DNA of 64,000 bases from CAVOGJ01 sp963700865 (GTDB taxonomy: Bacteria; Planctomycetota; Planctomycetia; Pirellulales; Pirellulaceae). The stretch spans positions 1,550,001 to 1,614,000 of the forward strand of contig CAVOZC010000018.1 in the NCBI GenBank assembly GCA_963700865.1. Direction: 5' to 3'. The notes beneath the pieces were generated by a model, which did no database searches, was not told the DNA's origin, and was given only the letters and a program-made list of their open reading frames with translations. Shown one piece after another: positions 25,681-35,771 of the stretch; the stretch's first letter is position 1, and every line of letters begins with the position of its first letter. Position numbers and translations under genes: made by a program.

Positions 25681-27915
25681 TTAGGGGGTTAGCCGTCGGG
25701 AGCGGGCGACTTTGCGCTGAGGGCGTTTCGCTTCGAGGTCCAGGTCGGCTGGCAAGTCGGGGTCGGCGGGGAAATCCGGCGGAGGCAGTGGGTTGGTCGG
25801 CTCGCCCTGGGGAGTCGCGGGTGTGGGACCGGCGGGAGTCGGCTGCTCGGAGTCGCCGGGCGGTAGGGATTCGGCGGGCAGCGATTGGTTGGCTTCTTCG
25901 GTGACGGAATCGATGGCCTGATTTAACTTGTCGGAATACGCGCCGCCGGGTGCCCCCGCGGCTTCCTCCGCCATTTCTTCGGTTGTTTCGGCCAGTCCCG
26001 CGCCACCTTCCCAGCGCTTGGCCGCCGGGCCTCGACTAATCACGCGTGGACGCGTGAATCCGTAATCCAGGTAGTAGCTGGCATCGCGACGACGCGCCTC
26101 GTTGACCGCGTCGAAATAAGCCTTCTTGGGCCAAGGCCCTTCTTGCAGTACCACACCGTTGTAGTCGAGCAGTGACCCCTTGCGATAATGCACGTTGGCG
26201 ATGTTCAGATTATGTTCGACCAGCGACTGGTAGTAGGAGATGTTCGCGTCGGCTTGACGGCGTTCGGAATCGAGCAGCAGGTCGAGCGGCACGGTGCCCG
26301 CTTCGTAACCGGCCCGCACGGCGTTGACTTGTTTGTTGGCCGCGACGCGGCGGCTGAAATTCGTCCGCAGCGTGCGGTAGCCGGCATCGAGTCGTTGGAC
26401 GGCGTCGGTCAATCCGTGCACCACTTCGAGTTCCATATCTTGCAGCCGGGCTCGTTCCCGTGCCAAGGTCAACTGCGAACTGCGGACCTGTGCCATTTCA
26501 CGACGGAAGCCGATGGGCACATTGAGTTCCCAGCCGACGCGATACTCTTGTTTGTCGCCAGACCACAAATCCCCGACGGCTGAAGGTGGAAAGTCCATAT
26601 TGCCCGGGCTGGTACGATCCGAGTTAAAGTTTTCACCGTTCCCCAACCAGCGATACAAGCCAACAATATCAGCCTGGGGAAGCAACTGGTTGCGCGCGGC
26701 GATCAATTGCATTTCTGCTTGACGAATCTGCCAGCCTTGCCGAATCAACTCGACGTTTCGCGCCAGCGATTCTTCGAAAATGGCATGCCAATCAAAATCG
26801 ACGCGGGCAGCGGTTGGTTTGTCGGCGGGGCGAATCAGGCGACCGTCGGTAGGCGACAGACCGAGCAGGTAGCGCAATCGTGTTTCGGAGCGAAACAGGT
26901 CTCGTTGAGCCTCTTCCATCCGCGCTCGAAAGAAAAAGTACTGTTCCTCTGCCTGCGCGACTTTTTCGGCTTCACCGCCATCGCCGCCTTTTTCAAAGAG
27001 CGCTTCGACTTTTTGCCAAGCTGCCAAGGCGCTATCGCGTCCGTTCTTGGCCGCGTTCAGGTTGTGATAGAAGAAGTAGAGTTCCCAGTAGGCCTGTTCG
27101 ACGTTGTTGAGCAGATCGCGTACCGAGGCCCGGAAGGCCGCCAGACTCTGATCGGTTCGGATCCGGGCCAGGATGACAGGCACGCGGTTGACTTGTGTGC
27201 CGCGGTTCCGCAACAGAGGTTGACGAAATTCGGTCTCGAACGAGACGAACCAGTCGCTCGGTACGGCGAACACATTCGCGGTATTGGCGTTGAGCGCCTT
27301 GGTGTAGATGTCAATGTTGCGAAAGAAGAACTGGGTGCCCGAGGCGGAGAGCTTTGAGATCTCGTTATTGATCACCACGCGATCTTGCTCAAACTGACGA
27401 GCCTGGCTTTGGACACCCCGATTGAAGTTTTGTTCCCGGTCGGTGCGATCAAGCGTCGCCGTGCTGCGGAAAATTGCGTCGAAGTTGGCCAAGGCTTGTT
27501 CCACACCCGACTGGCTGGTCTCTTGGATCGCCGGGTCGTATACCGTGACCACCGATAAGGGAGACAGCGACAATCGCTCGGGAAGATTGGACAGCACCTG
27601 ACCGAATTGTCGCACTGGGCCAAAAGTGCGGATGACCTTGCTGTTGTTGAGTGTGATCGAGACGGCGTCTTCGAGCGTCAGGTCCCAATATTCATCAAAC
27701 TGGGGATTCGAAAGTGTCCGTGGTTGGAGCGTATGGGTGACTTCTTCCAGCGGTTCCTGACCGGCATCGGTGTACTCGATCTCCGTGGCCACATCGAGGT
27801 AGTGCGAGAGGTCGCCATCGCCATGGAGATAATACGGTTGCATCGGCTGGCAACCGGGAAGGCAGGCGCTGAAGATCAGCACCCACGCACTAATTGTCTT
27901 GACTGGCCGATTCAT
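25681..27915 (-). CDS. TolC-family outer membrane efflux lipoprotein
   Basis: This protein of 744 residues resembles outer-membrane factors of tripartite efflux or type I secretion. The N-terminus is a lipoprotein signal with lipobox LPGC (LIFSACLPGC). The body has the long helical hairpins of the OEP family: LEDAVSITLNNSKVIRTFG, LLNNVEQAYWELYFFYHNLN, FFRARMEEAQRDLFRSETRL, LIAARNQLLPQADIVGLYRW and AGYEAGTVPLDLLLDSERRQ. It is longer than E. coli TolC because of extra N-terminal sequence and a C-terminal tail of about 130 residues rich in Pro, Glu and Ala. No membrane-fusion protein or pump gene is adjacent, so it may serve several pumps. Confidence 0.87.
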   Translation of the reverse strand: MNRPVKTISAWVLIFSACLPGCQPMQPYYLHGDGDLSHYLDVATEIEYTDAGQEPLEEVTHTLQPRTLSNPQFDEYWDLTLEDAVSITLNNSKVIRTFGPVRQFGQVLSNLPERLSLSPLSVVTVYDPAIQETSQSGVEQALANFDAIFRSTATLDRTDREQNFNRGVQSQARQFEQDRVVINNEISKLSASGTQFFFRNIDIYTKALNANTANVFAVPSDWFVSFETEFRQPLLRNRGTQVNRVPVILARIRTDQSLAAFRASVRDLLNNVEQAYWELYFFYHNLNAAKNGRDSALAAWQKVEALFEKGGDGGEAEKVAQAEEQYFFFRARMEEAQRDLFRSETRLRYLLGLSPTDGRLIRPADKPTAARVDFDWHAIFEESLARNVELIRQGWQIRQAEMQLIAARNQLLPQADIVGLYRWLGNGENFNSDRTSPGNMDFPPSAVGDLWSGDKQEYRVGWELNVPIGFRREMAQVRSSQLTLARERARLQDMELEVVHGLTDAVQRLDAGYRTLRTNFSRRVAANKQVNAVRAGYEAGTVPLDLLLDSERRQADANISYYQSLVEHNLNIANVHYRKGSLLDYNGVVLQEGPWPKKAYFDAVNEARRRDASYYLDYGFTRPRVISRGPAAKRWEGGAGLAETTEEMAEEAAGAPGGAYSDKLNQAIDSVTEEANQSLPAESLPPGDSEQPTPAGPTPATPQGEPTNPLPPPDFPADPDLPADLDLEAKRPQRKVARSRRLTP

Positions 27916-28209
27916 CCGTGCTCGATTCCGTCAGCGAGGTTGACGCGTTCGAGTCACGGGACCGCGAAGGCGCCAGACCCCACGGGTTTCCGACAATCGG
28001 TTCCCTGGGTGATCCAACAGCCGGCCTTGGCCGTTGCTCCCCGCAGCTCGCGAGCGGGCTGAGGAAGGTTTCGTCCGCTTCCGCTTGTCGAAGGCCCGTC
28101 TATCTAACTCGGAGCATCCCTCATGCGACTTTCTTCCCTGAAAGTCGTGGGAGGGTACTGATTCTTGGGAATCGGATCGAGAGCAACTCGCAAGATTTAT
28201 GGATGCGGC
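27916..28209. other. Intergenic region with a small hairpin at 28126-28147
   Basis: These 294 bases lie between the TolC-like gene and the gene upstream on the same strand. A perfect 8-bp stem (CGACTTTC / GAAAGTCG, 6-base loop) is at 28126-28147. It has no T-run, so it is not a convincing terminator. The region should hold the promoter of the TolC-like gene. Confidence 0.4.
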
Positions 28210-28686
28210 TTAGAGATACATGCCCAGGAATCCTTGGGCATCATCGTCAGCGGCCTCCAGCTTTTCGATCCGCTGCCGAGTCTGCTCCAGATCGCCGGCG
28301 GCAATGTAGCGGTCAAACTCCGCTTTCACCGAATGCACGACCGTTTCGGCGAACCACTGTTTGATCGGCTCATTCAGCCAATCGCAGGTTTCACCGACCA
28401 ATTCGACATCCAGGAAGCAGGTCTGGCACTTCTTGTCGTTGACATCCGTCAGGACGGTACCTTCGAAGCCAAAGTCGATAGCACCGATAGCATCGCTATT
28501 GACAAGGTGATAGATACAACGGGCGTTATAGAGGTAATAGCTGTTGTGCGATCCATGCTGTTCGATCGCGGCTTTGATCCGCTCGCACCGCTCACGATAC
28601 TTGGGGGATGCGTCGAGCGGAATGTCCAGCCTGGTGATCGTTCGCAAGGGCAGGCAATCGAAATGGATATCAACCCAACGTTCCAT
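28210..28686 (-). CDS. Unrecognised cytoplasmic protein
   Basis: About 158 residues from the ATG at 28686. Longer in-frame starts to 28773 add an Arg-rich, unlikely leader. There is no signal peptide. Notable segments are VDIHFDCLPLRTITRLDIPL, HGSHNSYYLYNARCIYHLVN, DFGFEGTVLTDVNDKKCQTC and LVGETCDWLNEPIKQWFAET. Composition is that of a real soluble protein. The C-terminus is helical (DLEQTRQRIEKLEAADDDAQ). No domain is recognised. It sits between the TolC-like gene and a large exported protein on the same strand. Confidence 0.65.
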   Translation of the reverse strand: MERWVDIHFDCLPLRTITRLDIPLDASPKYRERCERIKAAIEQHGSHNSYYLYNARCIYHLVNSDAIGAIDFGFEGTVLTDVNDKKCQTCFLDVELVGETCDWLNEPIKQWFAETVVHSVKAEFDRYIAAGDLEQTRQRIEKLEAADDDAQGFLGMYL

Positions 28687-28799
28687 GGCGACTCTCGCAA
28701 GCAATGATAGCGGCCGTCTTGCCGCCGCTACCCGAACAGGATGGTTGGCGGCTCGCCGGCAAGGGGTGAACACCGAGCCGGACCCTGATAAGTCATTGG

Positions 28800-31025
28800 T
28801 TAGGGAAGCGCCGAACCTGGTGGCAGGTTCATGCTGGCAGTGATCCAGCCCTGGCTGGCATCGATCTCGGTCAGCACCACTTCTCGTAAACGATCGGCAA
28901 GTTCGCCATCCGGCAGATTGTCCACGGTAAAGTCGTCCGCGAACAACGAACCGGTCTTACGCTTGATAAACGTCTTGTAGGTGATTTGCTTGGTCGACAA
29001 GCGGCCGGGTGAACGCACGAAATCAACTTGGACTTCGCCTTCGCGAAGGGCAACGAGCTGGTGACTGGCCGATTTTTCCAGCCGATAATTGGCGGAAATT
29101 TCAATCGGTTCGGTAATCGCCTGACTACCCCGCTCGAATCGCCGCCCTCGAATGGCGATCCGCAATTGGTCATCCTCAAAAGTGACCGTCGCTGGTTGAG
29201 CCACATCGAAAGTCAACGACCACCATTCATCCTCGACGGCTTCCCCCGTACCGTCTTCGGCACCCTTGCCGGGACGCAGCTCATCCGGAACAGGCATGCC
29301 ATTGTCCTCAAGCATTTTCACGATGTTGTCGCTGTCGACTTTCACACCTCCGAGCACGTCGGCCAGCACGTTGTTCACCGCCGATTGATGCAGTTGCAGT
29401 GTGGCCTCGCCACTCGTTGCGAGTGACGGGGGAGCCGTCGGTGCGCCCAGGTAGTCACCCGCCGTCACCGTCGCGTGTCCCAGCACCTCGCGAGCCGTGC
29501 TCCGCATCACGGCCTCATCGTAAAACTCGCTCACATCGACGTCGTATCTATCGGAAAACTCATCTCGCTGCGCCTCGGCATCCGCGATCAACTCAGCAAC
29601 CTGCTGATCCATCTGGCGGGCGACAGTCCGGCGAGCCTCCTGGGATTGCTCCTGCTCGGCCCGACCGCGACTCTCGTGAGCCCGGCGATCGGCCACGCGC
29701 CGAATGACGCGATTGCCTACCTGGCATTGGCGTCCGATGCAGATGCCGGTCGTCGTCTGTGAGGTCGAGGCAGATGCCACTGCGGGCCAAGTGTGAATCG
29801 CATCCGGAGTGATCGATAGCCGTTTGGTAGCACTCACCTTCGTGCGCCCGACCGTACTCACATAGACCTTCCGCTGCTGAGCCACCGTATTGGTCATCGT
29901 CGTGCCGTCCAGTCGAATATCCAGTAGCACGCTTTGTTCGGAAGGAACGAGCACCCCGTACACAAATCCATCCGTCGAGGCCATGCCACGGACGCGGGAC
30001 CCCTCGAAACAGCGCTGGACCGGTTGGCATTCATTCACCGAGCGCGAAACCCGCTCCGTGACGGCGTCTCCCGATACCGTGAATAGCACGTTCGGATGGG
30101 ATAAATCTTGTCGCACACGACTTGCCAAATGCGGCAAATAACCAGTCGAATCAAGCCAGCGCAGATGTCCGGACAAATCGGCCGAGGACCCGTTGTCCGG
30201 CGAGTTCGCATGCTTGTTCAGTGTGGAAGCCAGCCGCTCCAATCGGCGATCGTACACCTCGTGGGCATTCGCCGTCCGATTCATCTGTTCCAATTCGAGG
30301 TATTTTCCCAAGGAACGAGCCAGGCGCCGAAAGGCTGGCCGCTTCAGCCCGCTCACGTCTGGGTCGGACAGCTTCCGATAAACGTTGAGCAGTTCCTCCG
30401 GGGAGGGGGTTCCGCTCACTTCCGCCGACAATTTGGGCCATTCCAAATATCGCTTCCAGCCGGCCTCTTTGTCCGCGCCCCCTCCGCTGAGGTAGCGTTC
30501 AAACTGGGACACCTGCTGCCGCAATTCATCCAGCCCGATCTCCAGGCGACCTTCCGCCGTCTCTGTCAGTTGCAACAGTTCCAGGTAGCTCTCCAGGCTC
30601 TTTCTCACTTGCGCAAACGGTTTCAGCTTCAAACCCGATTCGCCCGTGTTGAACTGGTTGTAGGAGGTCAATAACGTCTGCCAACGCGGAACGCCTTGGC
30701 CCGCCACCTCTTCACTCAAGTCGTTCAGACGGAGGAAATTAGACCAACCCTCGCGCTGCCGAGGCGATCCGCGGTCAAGAAACCGCTGCAGTCGAGCCAC
30801 GGCCGCGGCCACGCGCGATCGGGCCTCCGCCACGCGACTCGGATCGACCGGCGCGTACTCGGACTTCGCATCCAACACCGCCTGTGCCAAGGGGGTGAAC
30901 AGCTCGGGAGCCGGATCGTTGGTGGGAGCCGGCGGGACTTCCTGTGCCATGCTGGACGTGGCGTCCAGCGCGTAACCGACCGCCATCCCTATCGCAGCCA
31001 AAATCAGTGTACGTCGAATGTTCAT
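28800..31025 (-). CDS. Large exported protein of unknown function
   Basis: This protein of 741 residues starts at the ATG at 31025, with GAGG/GGAG just upstream. A signal peptide ends SSMAQE. The N-terminal half is helical (ARSRVAAAVARLQRFLDRGS, LRQQVSQFERYLSGGGADKE). The middle is beta-rich (VLFTVSGDAVTERVSRSVNE, SVLLDIRLDGTTMTNTVAQQ). A charged helix follows (RRTVARQMDQQVAELIADAE), and the last 200 residues are again beta-rich (PATVTFEDDQLRIAIRGRRF). No known domain is recognised. Starts further upstream, to 31193, lie in non-protein-like sequence. Probably periplasmic or surface-located. Confidence 0.7.
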   Translation of the reverse strand: MNIRRTLILAAIGMAVGYALDATSSMAQEVPPAPTNDPAPELFTPLAQAVLDAKSEYAPVDPSRVAEARSRVAAAVARLQRFLDRGSPRQREGWSNFLRLNDLSEEVAGQGVPRWQTLLTSYNQFNTGESGLKLKPFAQVRKSLESYLELLQLTETAEGRLEIGLDELRQQVSQFERYLSGGGADKEAGWKRYLEWPKLSAEVSGTPSPEELLNVYRKLSDPDVSGLKRPAFRRLARSLGKYLELEQMNRTANAHEVYDRRLERLASTLNKHANSPDNGSSADLSGHLRWLDSTGYLPHLASRVRQDLSHPNVLFTVSGDAVTERVSRSVNECQPVQRCFEGSRVRGMASTDGFVYGVLVPSEQSVLLDIRLDGTTMTNTVAQQRKVYVSTVGRTKVSATKRLSITPDAIHTWPAVASASTSQTTTGICIGRQCQVGNRVIRRVADRRAHESRGRAEQEQSQEARRTVARQMDQQVAELIADAEAQRDEFSDRYDVDVSEFYDEAVMRSTAREVLGHATVTAGDYLGAPTAPPSLATSGEATLQLHQSAVNNVLADVLGGVKVDSDNIVKMLEDNGMPVPDELRPGKGAEDGTGEAVEDEWWSLTFDVAQPATVTFEDDQLRIAIRGRRFERGSQAITEPIEISANYRLEKSASHQLVALREGEVQVDFVRSPGRLSTKQITYKTFIKRKTGSLFADDFTVDNLPDGELADRLREVVLTEIDASQGWITASMNLPPGSALP

Positions 31026-31466
31026 TGCTCCCTCGCCCACGCGATCTCCATAAGTTGTGGGCCGATCGACTCGAATGTCTGCTGCACAACTCGTAGTCCA
31101 TCGACCGTTGCTAGCAGCAAAAAACACCCATTTCGCCAAAGCGGCCGGTAATGCGTATTTCCCCTGACCGCTCAACGTACTTGGCCAGGTCAAAAATCAC
31201 AACCGCGAAATCCGCTGCCATCCGCCATTCCGGACCGACGGAACCTCGGCAGCCACGCTGGATTCCGCAGGATTGGCACAATCGGCGCGATGCGTTCACC
31301 TGTGTGGCCTTTCCGCAACCCCGCAGGTTGAAAAGATGCCACATGTTGCCTAACTGCATGCTACGTTTCCATGGTCCCGGGCACGGAGGTGGGCCGCTGT
31401 CGTGCGCAACCGCGACGATGGGATTGCCACCAAGGAGGATGACGGAAAACCAGTAAAGTCCCGATC
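31026..31466. other. Divergent intergenic region
   Basis: These 441 bases separate two divergently transcribed exported-protein genes, so promoters for both are expected. No RNA gene, strong hairpin or protein-like small ORF was found. Confidence 0.4.
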
Positions 31467-34313
31467 GTGTTCCGACTGGCCAGAACCTTCGCACCGCTTG
31501 CCATCTTGCTCACACTCGTCCAATCGGCCGTGTGTTGCCCCGGTTGGCGTTTGCCTCGGATCGATCCCACTGGGCAGCGGATCTTCCTGCCGGCGCCAAA
31601 CTATACGACCATCACCCCCTTTGGATCGCAGCCTCCCCTTTGGCAATCCCCGCCCCCTCCGCCGCTCTGCGATTCGCCCGAGGCACCCGCGGTCGTGGTT
31701 CCGTACTCGATCTTCGGAGCGCCTCCGCCCAACCCCTCGACGGGCCCCGCCATCGCATCACCTCCGGTGGGGACGCCCACCAATGTGCAACTGACCGGCA
31801 CCACCTCCGAGGACAACCGAGACGGATATGGCGGACGCCTGGTCGTCAATCCGGCAAGGCTGGTGGCCCTGGTGGGACAGGAAGTACTGATCCGGGCGGC
31901 GATCTGCGGCGATGACGGCTACCTGATGACCAGGGAGCCCCTGGAATGGACGCTCGCGATGGACAGCGTGGGGTCGATCGTCGAGGTCGATCAGACCAAC
32001 AAGTCACTTTGGCGGCAATGGTTCCAGCGTCCCCCCTATAAGCGAGATGGCCGCTATGCGAAGGGGCTGACTTCGGGAGCTCCCCAAGTCGTCCCGCGCG
32101 GCGCACCCGGACCGGCCGACGATCTGTTTCTCGATCGGGGCGAGACCTGGATCAGCGTCAGTTCACCTTCCGAAGGCGCCATGCACGTAATTTGCGTGGC
32201 GCCGACCGTTGCGGGTTGGGAGCAACGGCGGGGCACCGCGACCATTCACTGGATCGACGGACAATGGCAGTTCCCGTCGCCAACAATTGCCGATCCCGCC
32301 AGCGGCCAGCGGTTGTGCACGCAAATTGTCCGGACGACCAGCCTTGTGCCGATCGCCGGTTGGCAAGTGACCTACGAAGTCACGGGCGGCACGCCGGCGA
32401 CGTTTGACAACGGTCAAACAGCCATCGCCGTCAACAGCGACGCGGCCGGTCAGGCCTGTACCACGCTGTCACCGCAAAACGCCGGAGCGGGATCGACTCA
32501 GGTTCGCATGGTCGTGACTCGGCCCGGCTTGGGCCCCGCCGACCCGGCGAGCATCAATCTCGGCGAGGGTACGACGACCGTTTCCTGGGGCACCAATGGG
32601 TCCGACTCGAATCCTGTCCTGCCGCCAAGCACCCCGCCGCTGCTGCCCCCGGCCTCACCGCCCGCACTTCCGCCGGCCTTGCCGCCAGCCACCTTGCCCC
32701 CGTCTTCACTTCCCCCGACACTCCCCCCCACACTGCCGCCGAGCGGTCCACCCTCGGACAATGCACCGCCTGGCTCCGTCCTGCCGCCCGGCTCGAACGA
32801 TTTTACCATTCGTTTGTCAGGTCCTGAGCAGGCCCAGGTCGGTGCGACCGCTCCCTTTACGATCAGCATCCGCAATACCGGGAACGTGGTGGCCAGCGAC
32901 GTCGAAATCGTCAATCCGGTCCCGCCTGGGATGCGCTACCTGGACAGTTCTCCGTCGGCCGCCGTATTTGGAGATCGCCTGGTGTGGCGTCTGGGCAACG
33001 TAGGTGGGGGAGAAGAGCGTGACATTCAGGTTCGCTACCAGATCGAGCAGGGGGGCAATTTGCGGAACTGCGCCGCGGTGACGTGGCGAGGCGGACAGCT
33101 GGTGGATGATTGCCAGACGATCAATGTGGCCGTAAATCCCTTACGAATCGACGTCCAAGGTCCGCGTTCCGCCCCGCTCGGACAGTCGATTACCTATCAG
33201 ATCGTCGTGAGTAACCTCAGTGGCGAGCGGCTGGACAATGTGCTTGTCGAGGACCGTCATGACAGTGGATTGTCTCATCCGGGGGTGCCGGGCGTCAGCC
33301 TGAAACAGAATATCGGCAGTCTCGCGCCGGGCCAGTCACGTACGCTGCCGCTCACTTTCAAAGTCCTGGGCGCCGGTACACTTTGCCAGGAGATCACGGT
33401 CACCGCGGATGGTGGCAGCTCGGCGGAATCGCAAATCTGTCTCGACGCGGGCCAGAGCACCGGTGGCGGGCCTGTTTCCGGGGGCCAGGGGGCTTTCCAG
33501 GTCCAGAAGATCGGACCGCCGCAGGTGGCCGTCGGGCAACAAGCCAACATTACGATCCAGGTAACCAATACTGGGCAAATCGACCTCACCAATCTTCGCG
33601 TGGTCGATCAATACAATCCGCGGTTGGAACCGCTGGCGGCGGATCCGCCCGTACAACGTGAAGACGACAGCACGATTTTCTGGGAGTTTCCCGTCATTCG
33701 GCCCGGCCAGACGTTTAACATGTACGTGCGCTGCGTGGCTCGAGAGGCCGCCGATCAGGTTTGTGACTCGGTCACCGTGACGACCGCGCAAGGGATCACC
33801 GAATCGGATCAGCTGTGTCTGCGGATTGTTCCCAGCGGCTTCGGACAGTCATCGCCGCCCACAAAAGTGCGTGAAGCTTCGCTTCATGATTCGGCGACCC
33901 TGGCCAACATCAGCGTCTCTACTGACCTGCGACTTGCGGATAAGGCCAACTCGGGCCACGGACCATTTGACCTGACGATCCTGCCGGTCGGGATGAGTGG
34001 ATCGGAGGAGGATTCGGCCACCTACTATCTGTCACTCACGAATGTCTCCGATGAACAGCAGGACAAGGTCGTCCTTACGGTCGAAACGCCCGCCGGGACG
34101 ACGTTCGACACGTCCTTAAATCCGCCGATGGTCCGTCCGGTGCGTATCAGTTCGGATGAGCGGACGGTTGAATTCCTGCCTATCGCCACGCTCCGACCCC
34201 AGGAAACCGCCCGCTTCCGGCTGGTCGTGCGGAGAAATCAGGCCACGATCGGTACGTTCCGCGCCAAGGCGTCGTCGGCGTCGCATCCCGACGGTTTTGT
34301 GTTTGCGCCGTAG
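31467..34313 (+). CDS. DUF11-repeat surface protein with Pro-rich linker
   Basis: 948 residues from a GTG start at 31467. The N-terminal hydrophobic segment (LAPLAILLTLVQSAVCC in outline) could be a Sec or lipoprotein signal. After a Pro-rich region (residues 50-100) comes a beta-sandwich part. A low-complexity Leu-Pro-Pro linker follows at about residues 385-445 (PPLLPPASPPALPPALPPAT). Then there are at least three DUF11-type beta-sandwich repeats with the typical cores FTISIRNTGNVVASDVEIVN, ITYQIVVSNLSGERLDNVLV and ANITIQVTNTGQIDLTNLRV, and a degenerate fourth. DUF11 proteins are surface or envelope proteins. The Pro linker probably spans or extends from the envelope. Confidence 0.82.
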   Translation: MFRLARTFAPLAILLTLVQSAVCCPGWRLPRIDPTGQRIFLPAPNYTTITPFGSQPPLWQSPPPPPLCDSPEAPAVVVPYSIFGAPPPNPSTGPAIASPPVGTPTNVQLTGTTSEDNRDGYGGRLVVNPARLVALVGQEVLIRAAICGDDGYLMTREPLEWTLAMDSVGSIVEVDQTNKSLWRQWFQRPPYKRDGRYAKGLTSGAPQVVPRGAPGPADDLFLDRGETWISVSSPSEGAMHVICVAPTVAGWEQRRGTATIHWIDGQWQFPSPTIADPASGQRLCTQIVRTTSLVPIAGWQVTYEVTGGTPATFDNGQTAIAVNSDAAGQACTTLSPQNAGAGSTQVRMVVTRPGLGPADPASINLGEGTTTVSWGTNGSDSNPVLPPSTPPLLPPASPPALPPALPPATLPPSSLPPTLPPTLPPSGPPSDNAPPGSVLPPGSNDFTIRLSGPEQAQVGATAPFTISIRNTGNVVASDVEIVNPVPPGMRYLDSSPSAAVFGDRLVWRLGNVGGGEERDIQVRYQIEQGGNLRNCAAVTWRGGQLVDDCQTINVAVNPLRIDVQGPRSAPLGQSITYQIVVSNLSGERLDNVLVEDRHDSGLSHPGVPGVSLKQNIGSLAPGQSRTLPLTFKVLGAGTLCQEITVTADGGSSAESQICLDAGQSTGGGPVSGGQGAFQVQKIGPPQVAVGQQANITIQVTNTGQIDLTNLRVVDQYNPRLEPLAADPPVQREDDSTIFWEFPVIRPGQTFNMYVRCVAREAADQVCDSVTVTTAQGITESDQLCLRIVPSGFGQSSPPTKVREASLHDSATLANISVSTDLRLADKANSGHGPFDLTILPVGMSGSEEDSATYYLSLTNVSDEQQDKVVLTVETPAGTTFDTSLNPPMVRPVRISSDERTVEFLPIATLRPQETARFRLVVRRNQATIGTFRAKASSASHPDGFVFAP

Positions 34314-34462
34314 CGAACGGGCGACCGTTCCTACCGGTTGCGGGAGCATCTCCGCACGGAGCAAGATAAGTCGGCGGGAATGCCGGCCTTTTCCAAGCAA
34401 TCGTGCAAGCTGGTTCCTGCCAATGGTGGGCAGGCCATCACGCCCGGCGATAATGAGATGTC

Positions 34463-34888
34463 ATGACCAAGAGTACGCCGCTTCCCTCGCTACGTTTTGT
34501 GCTGCTGCAGCATCGGCTGCCGGAGCAAGCCGCGAAGACCACCCATTTTGATTTGATGATCGAACGTCAGGGGGACCTGCGCACCTGGTCGCTGGCGGCT
34601 CTGCCCAGGCATGGCGTGCCGACGGTTGCGGAAGAGATCGTCGGGCACCGCAAGACGTATCTCGATTATGAGGGGCCCGTCTCGGGAAATCGCGGCAGCG
34701 TCACACGCGTGGATTATGGCACCTACGAGACGGTCCGCAGCGATGACAAGACGTGGGAGGGGCGGCTGGCGGGAACCGTCTACCAAGGAGCATTGAAGCT
34801 GGTAAAGACTGAGGCGACGCACATGTGGCAATTGACGTTTACGGCGGACTCGCCCCCCGACGCGGCTCCGGATGCATGCGTGGGATAG
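34463..34888 (+). CDS. LigD N-terminal (3'-phosphoesterase)-like protein
   Basis: A 141-residue cytoplasmic protein. The N-terminal pattern FVLLQHRLPEQAAKTTHFDL followed by MIERQGDLRTWSLAALP resembles the DNA polymerase LigD N-terminal 3'-phosphoesterase fold, in which the HxDL-type segment is part of the active site. The middle (HRKTYLDYEGPVSGNRGSVT, then RVDYGTYE) also fits. It is a stand-alone domain with no ligase or polymerase partner here, so a role in DNA end processing is possible but not shown. The ATG at 34463 has only a weak upstream GAG. The last 50 bases overlap the convergent gene. Confidence 0.65.
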   Translation: MTKSTPLPSLRFVLLQHRLPEQAAKTTHFDLMIERQGDLRTWSLAALPRHGVPTVAEEIVGHRKTYLDYEGPVSGNRGSVTRVDYGTYETVRSDDKTWEGRLAGTVYQGALKLVKTEATHMWQLTFTADSPPDAAPDACVG

Positions 34889-35642
34889 GCTTGTAGCTGA
34901 CATTGAGTACGGGTTGCAGGCGACCAGCCCCCTTGTCGGGCGATGCCGACGCCGTCTCCACCCGCTCGGCGACCTGCGTGCGGCCTCGGAGCAAGAGTCG
35001 GCCATCGTTCAGCTCAATATCCTCGATTGCAACTTCGTTCTCCGTGCCCAACGCGTGTTGGGGAATCTCGACCATGGCCACGGGGTCCCCTTCCTCCTGC
35101 AGCCAGCGAAACCGCAAGCCGGCTCGTCGAGCCGCCCAGGTGAGTTGCTCGACGGCCGAACCGGTCAAGCCAGGGACGGCTCCCATCCGAGCGCGACGGA
35201 TACGCAGTCCGATGATATTCGGTTGCTCTGTGGGAAAGGCTTCGACATGCATCGAGAGCACGGCCGACATGCGTCCGTTGTTGTATTGGCAGGCGACGCG
35301 CGCCCTTCCCTCATCGATTTTGATGCGGGGTTGAGACGCATAGCCGGGCAGAAAGCCCGGGAACTGTTTCCGCAGATCATTGGCCAGCCAACGATTAATT
35401 TGGGAGTCGGAGAGGGCCACGGCCCAGGCGCCGTCGGTTTGCAACGCATTGTTCAAGTCGACCAGCGGCTCAATCATCGCGGTGGCACCAATTTGCCGCA
35501 ACGTCGGCACGTCCAGCCGTCGCGTGTAAAACTCGGGCACCCATTGCGAGGCACGGTAGACGAAACCGATTGCCAGGCCAATCGTGCCCAATGAGACCGC
35601 AACGGCGATGGCCCAACGTTTCCACTTGTTTTCAGGTTTCAT
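34839..35642 (-). CDS. Membrane-anchored protein of unknown function
   Basis: 267 residues. One N-terminal membrane segment (WAIAVAVSLGTIGLAIGFVY) is followed by an extracytoplasmic domain of mixed alpha/beta composition (VALSDSQINRWLANDLRKQF, ARVACQYNNGRMSAVLSMHV, EVAIEDIELNDGRLLLRGRT). No family is recognised. The pattern of LSDSQINRWL followed by RIKIDEGRARVACQYN recalls lipid-binding-like domains of envelope proteins, but this is only an impression. The C-terminus overlaps the convergent LigD-like gene by 50 bases, so its true end is plausible but unverified. Divergent or upstream promoter space is the 129 bases before tyrS. Confidence 0.65.
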   Translation of the reverse strand: MKPENKWKRWAIAVAVSLGTIGLAIGFVYRASQWVPEFYTRRLDVPTLRQIGATAMIEPLVDLNNALQTDGAWAVALSDSQINRWLANDLRKQFPGFLPGYASQPRIKIDEGRARVACQYNNGRMSAVLSMHVEAFPTEQPNIIGLRIRRARMGAVPGLTGSAVEQLTWAARRAGLRFRWLQEEGDPVAMVEIPQHALGTENEVAIEDIELNDGRLLLRGRTQVAERVETASASPDKGAGRLQPVLNVSYKPIPRMHPEPRRGASPP

Positions 35643-35771
35643 ACGTTCACCTACTCCTGCTCCGCTATCCGTGCCTCAATACCTGCCGCTGCCGTCACTC
35701 GCTGGGGCGAGCCGCCCCGCCGCCGAGCCTACTTATACGCTTACTCGCCCCGGCCGGTTCGCCGTTCGATC

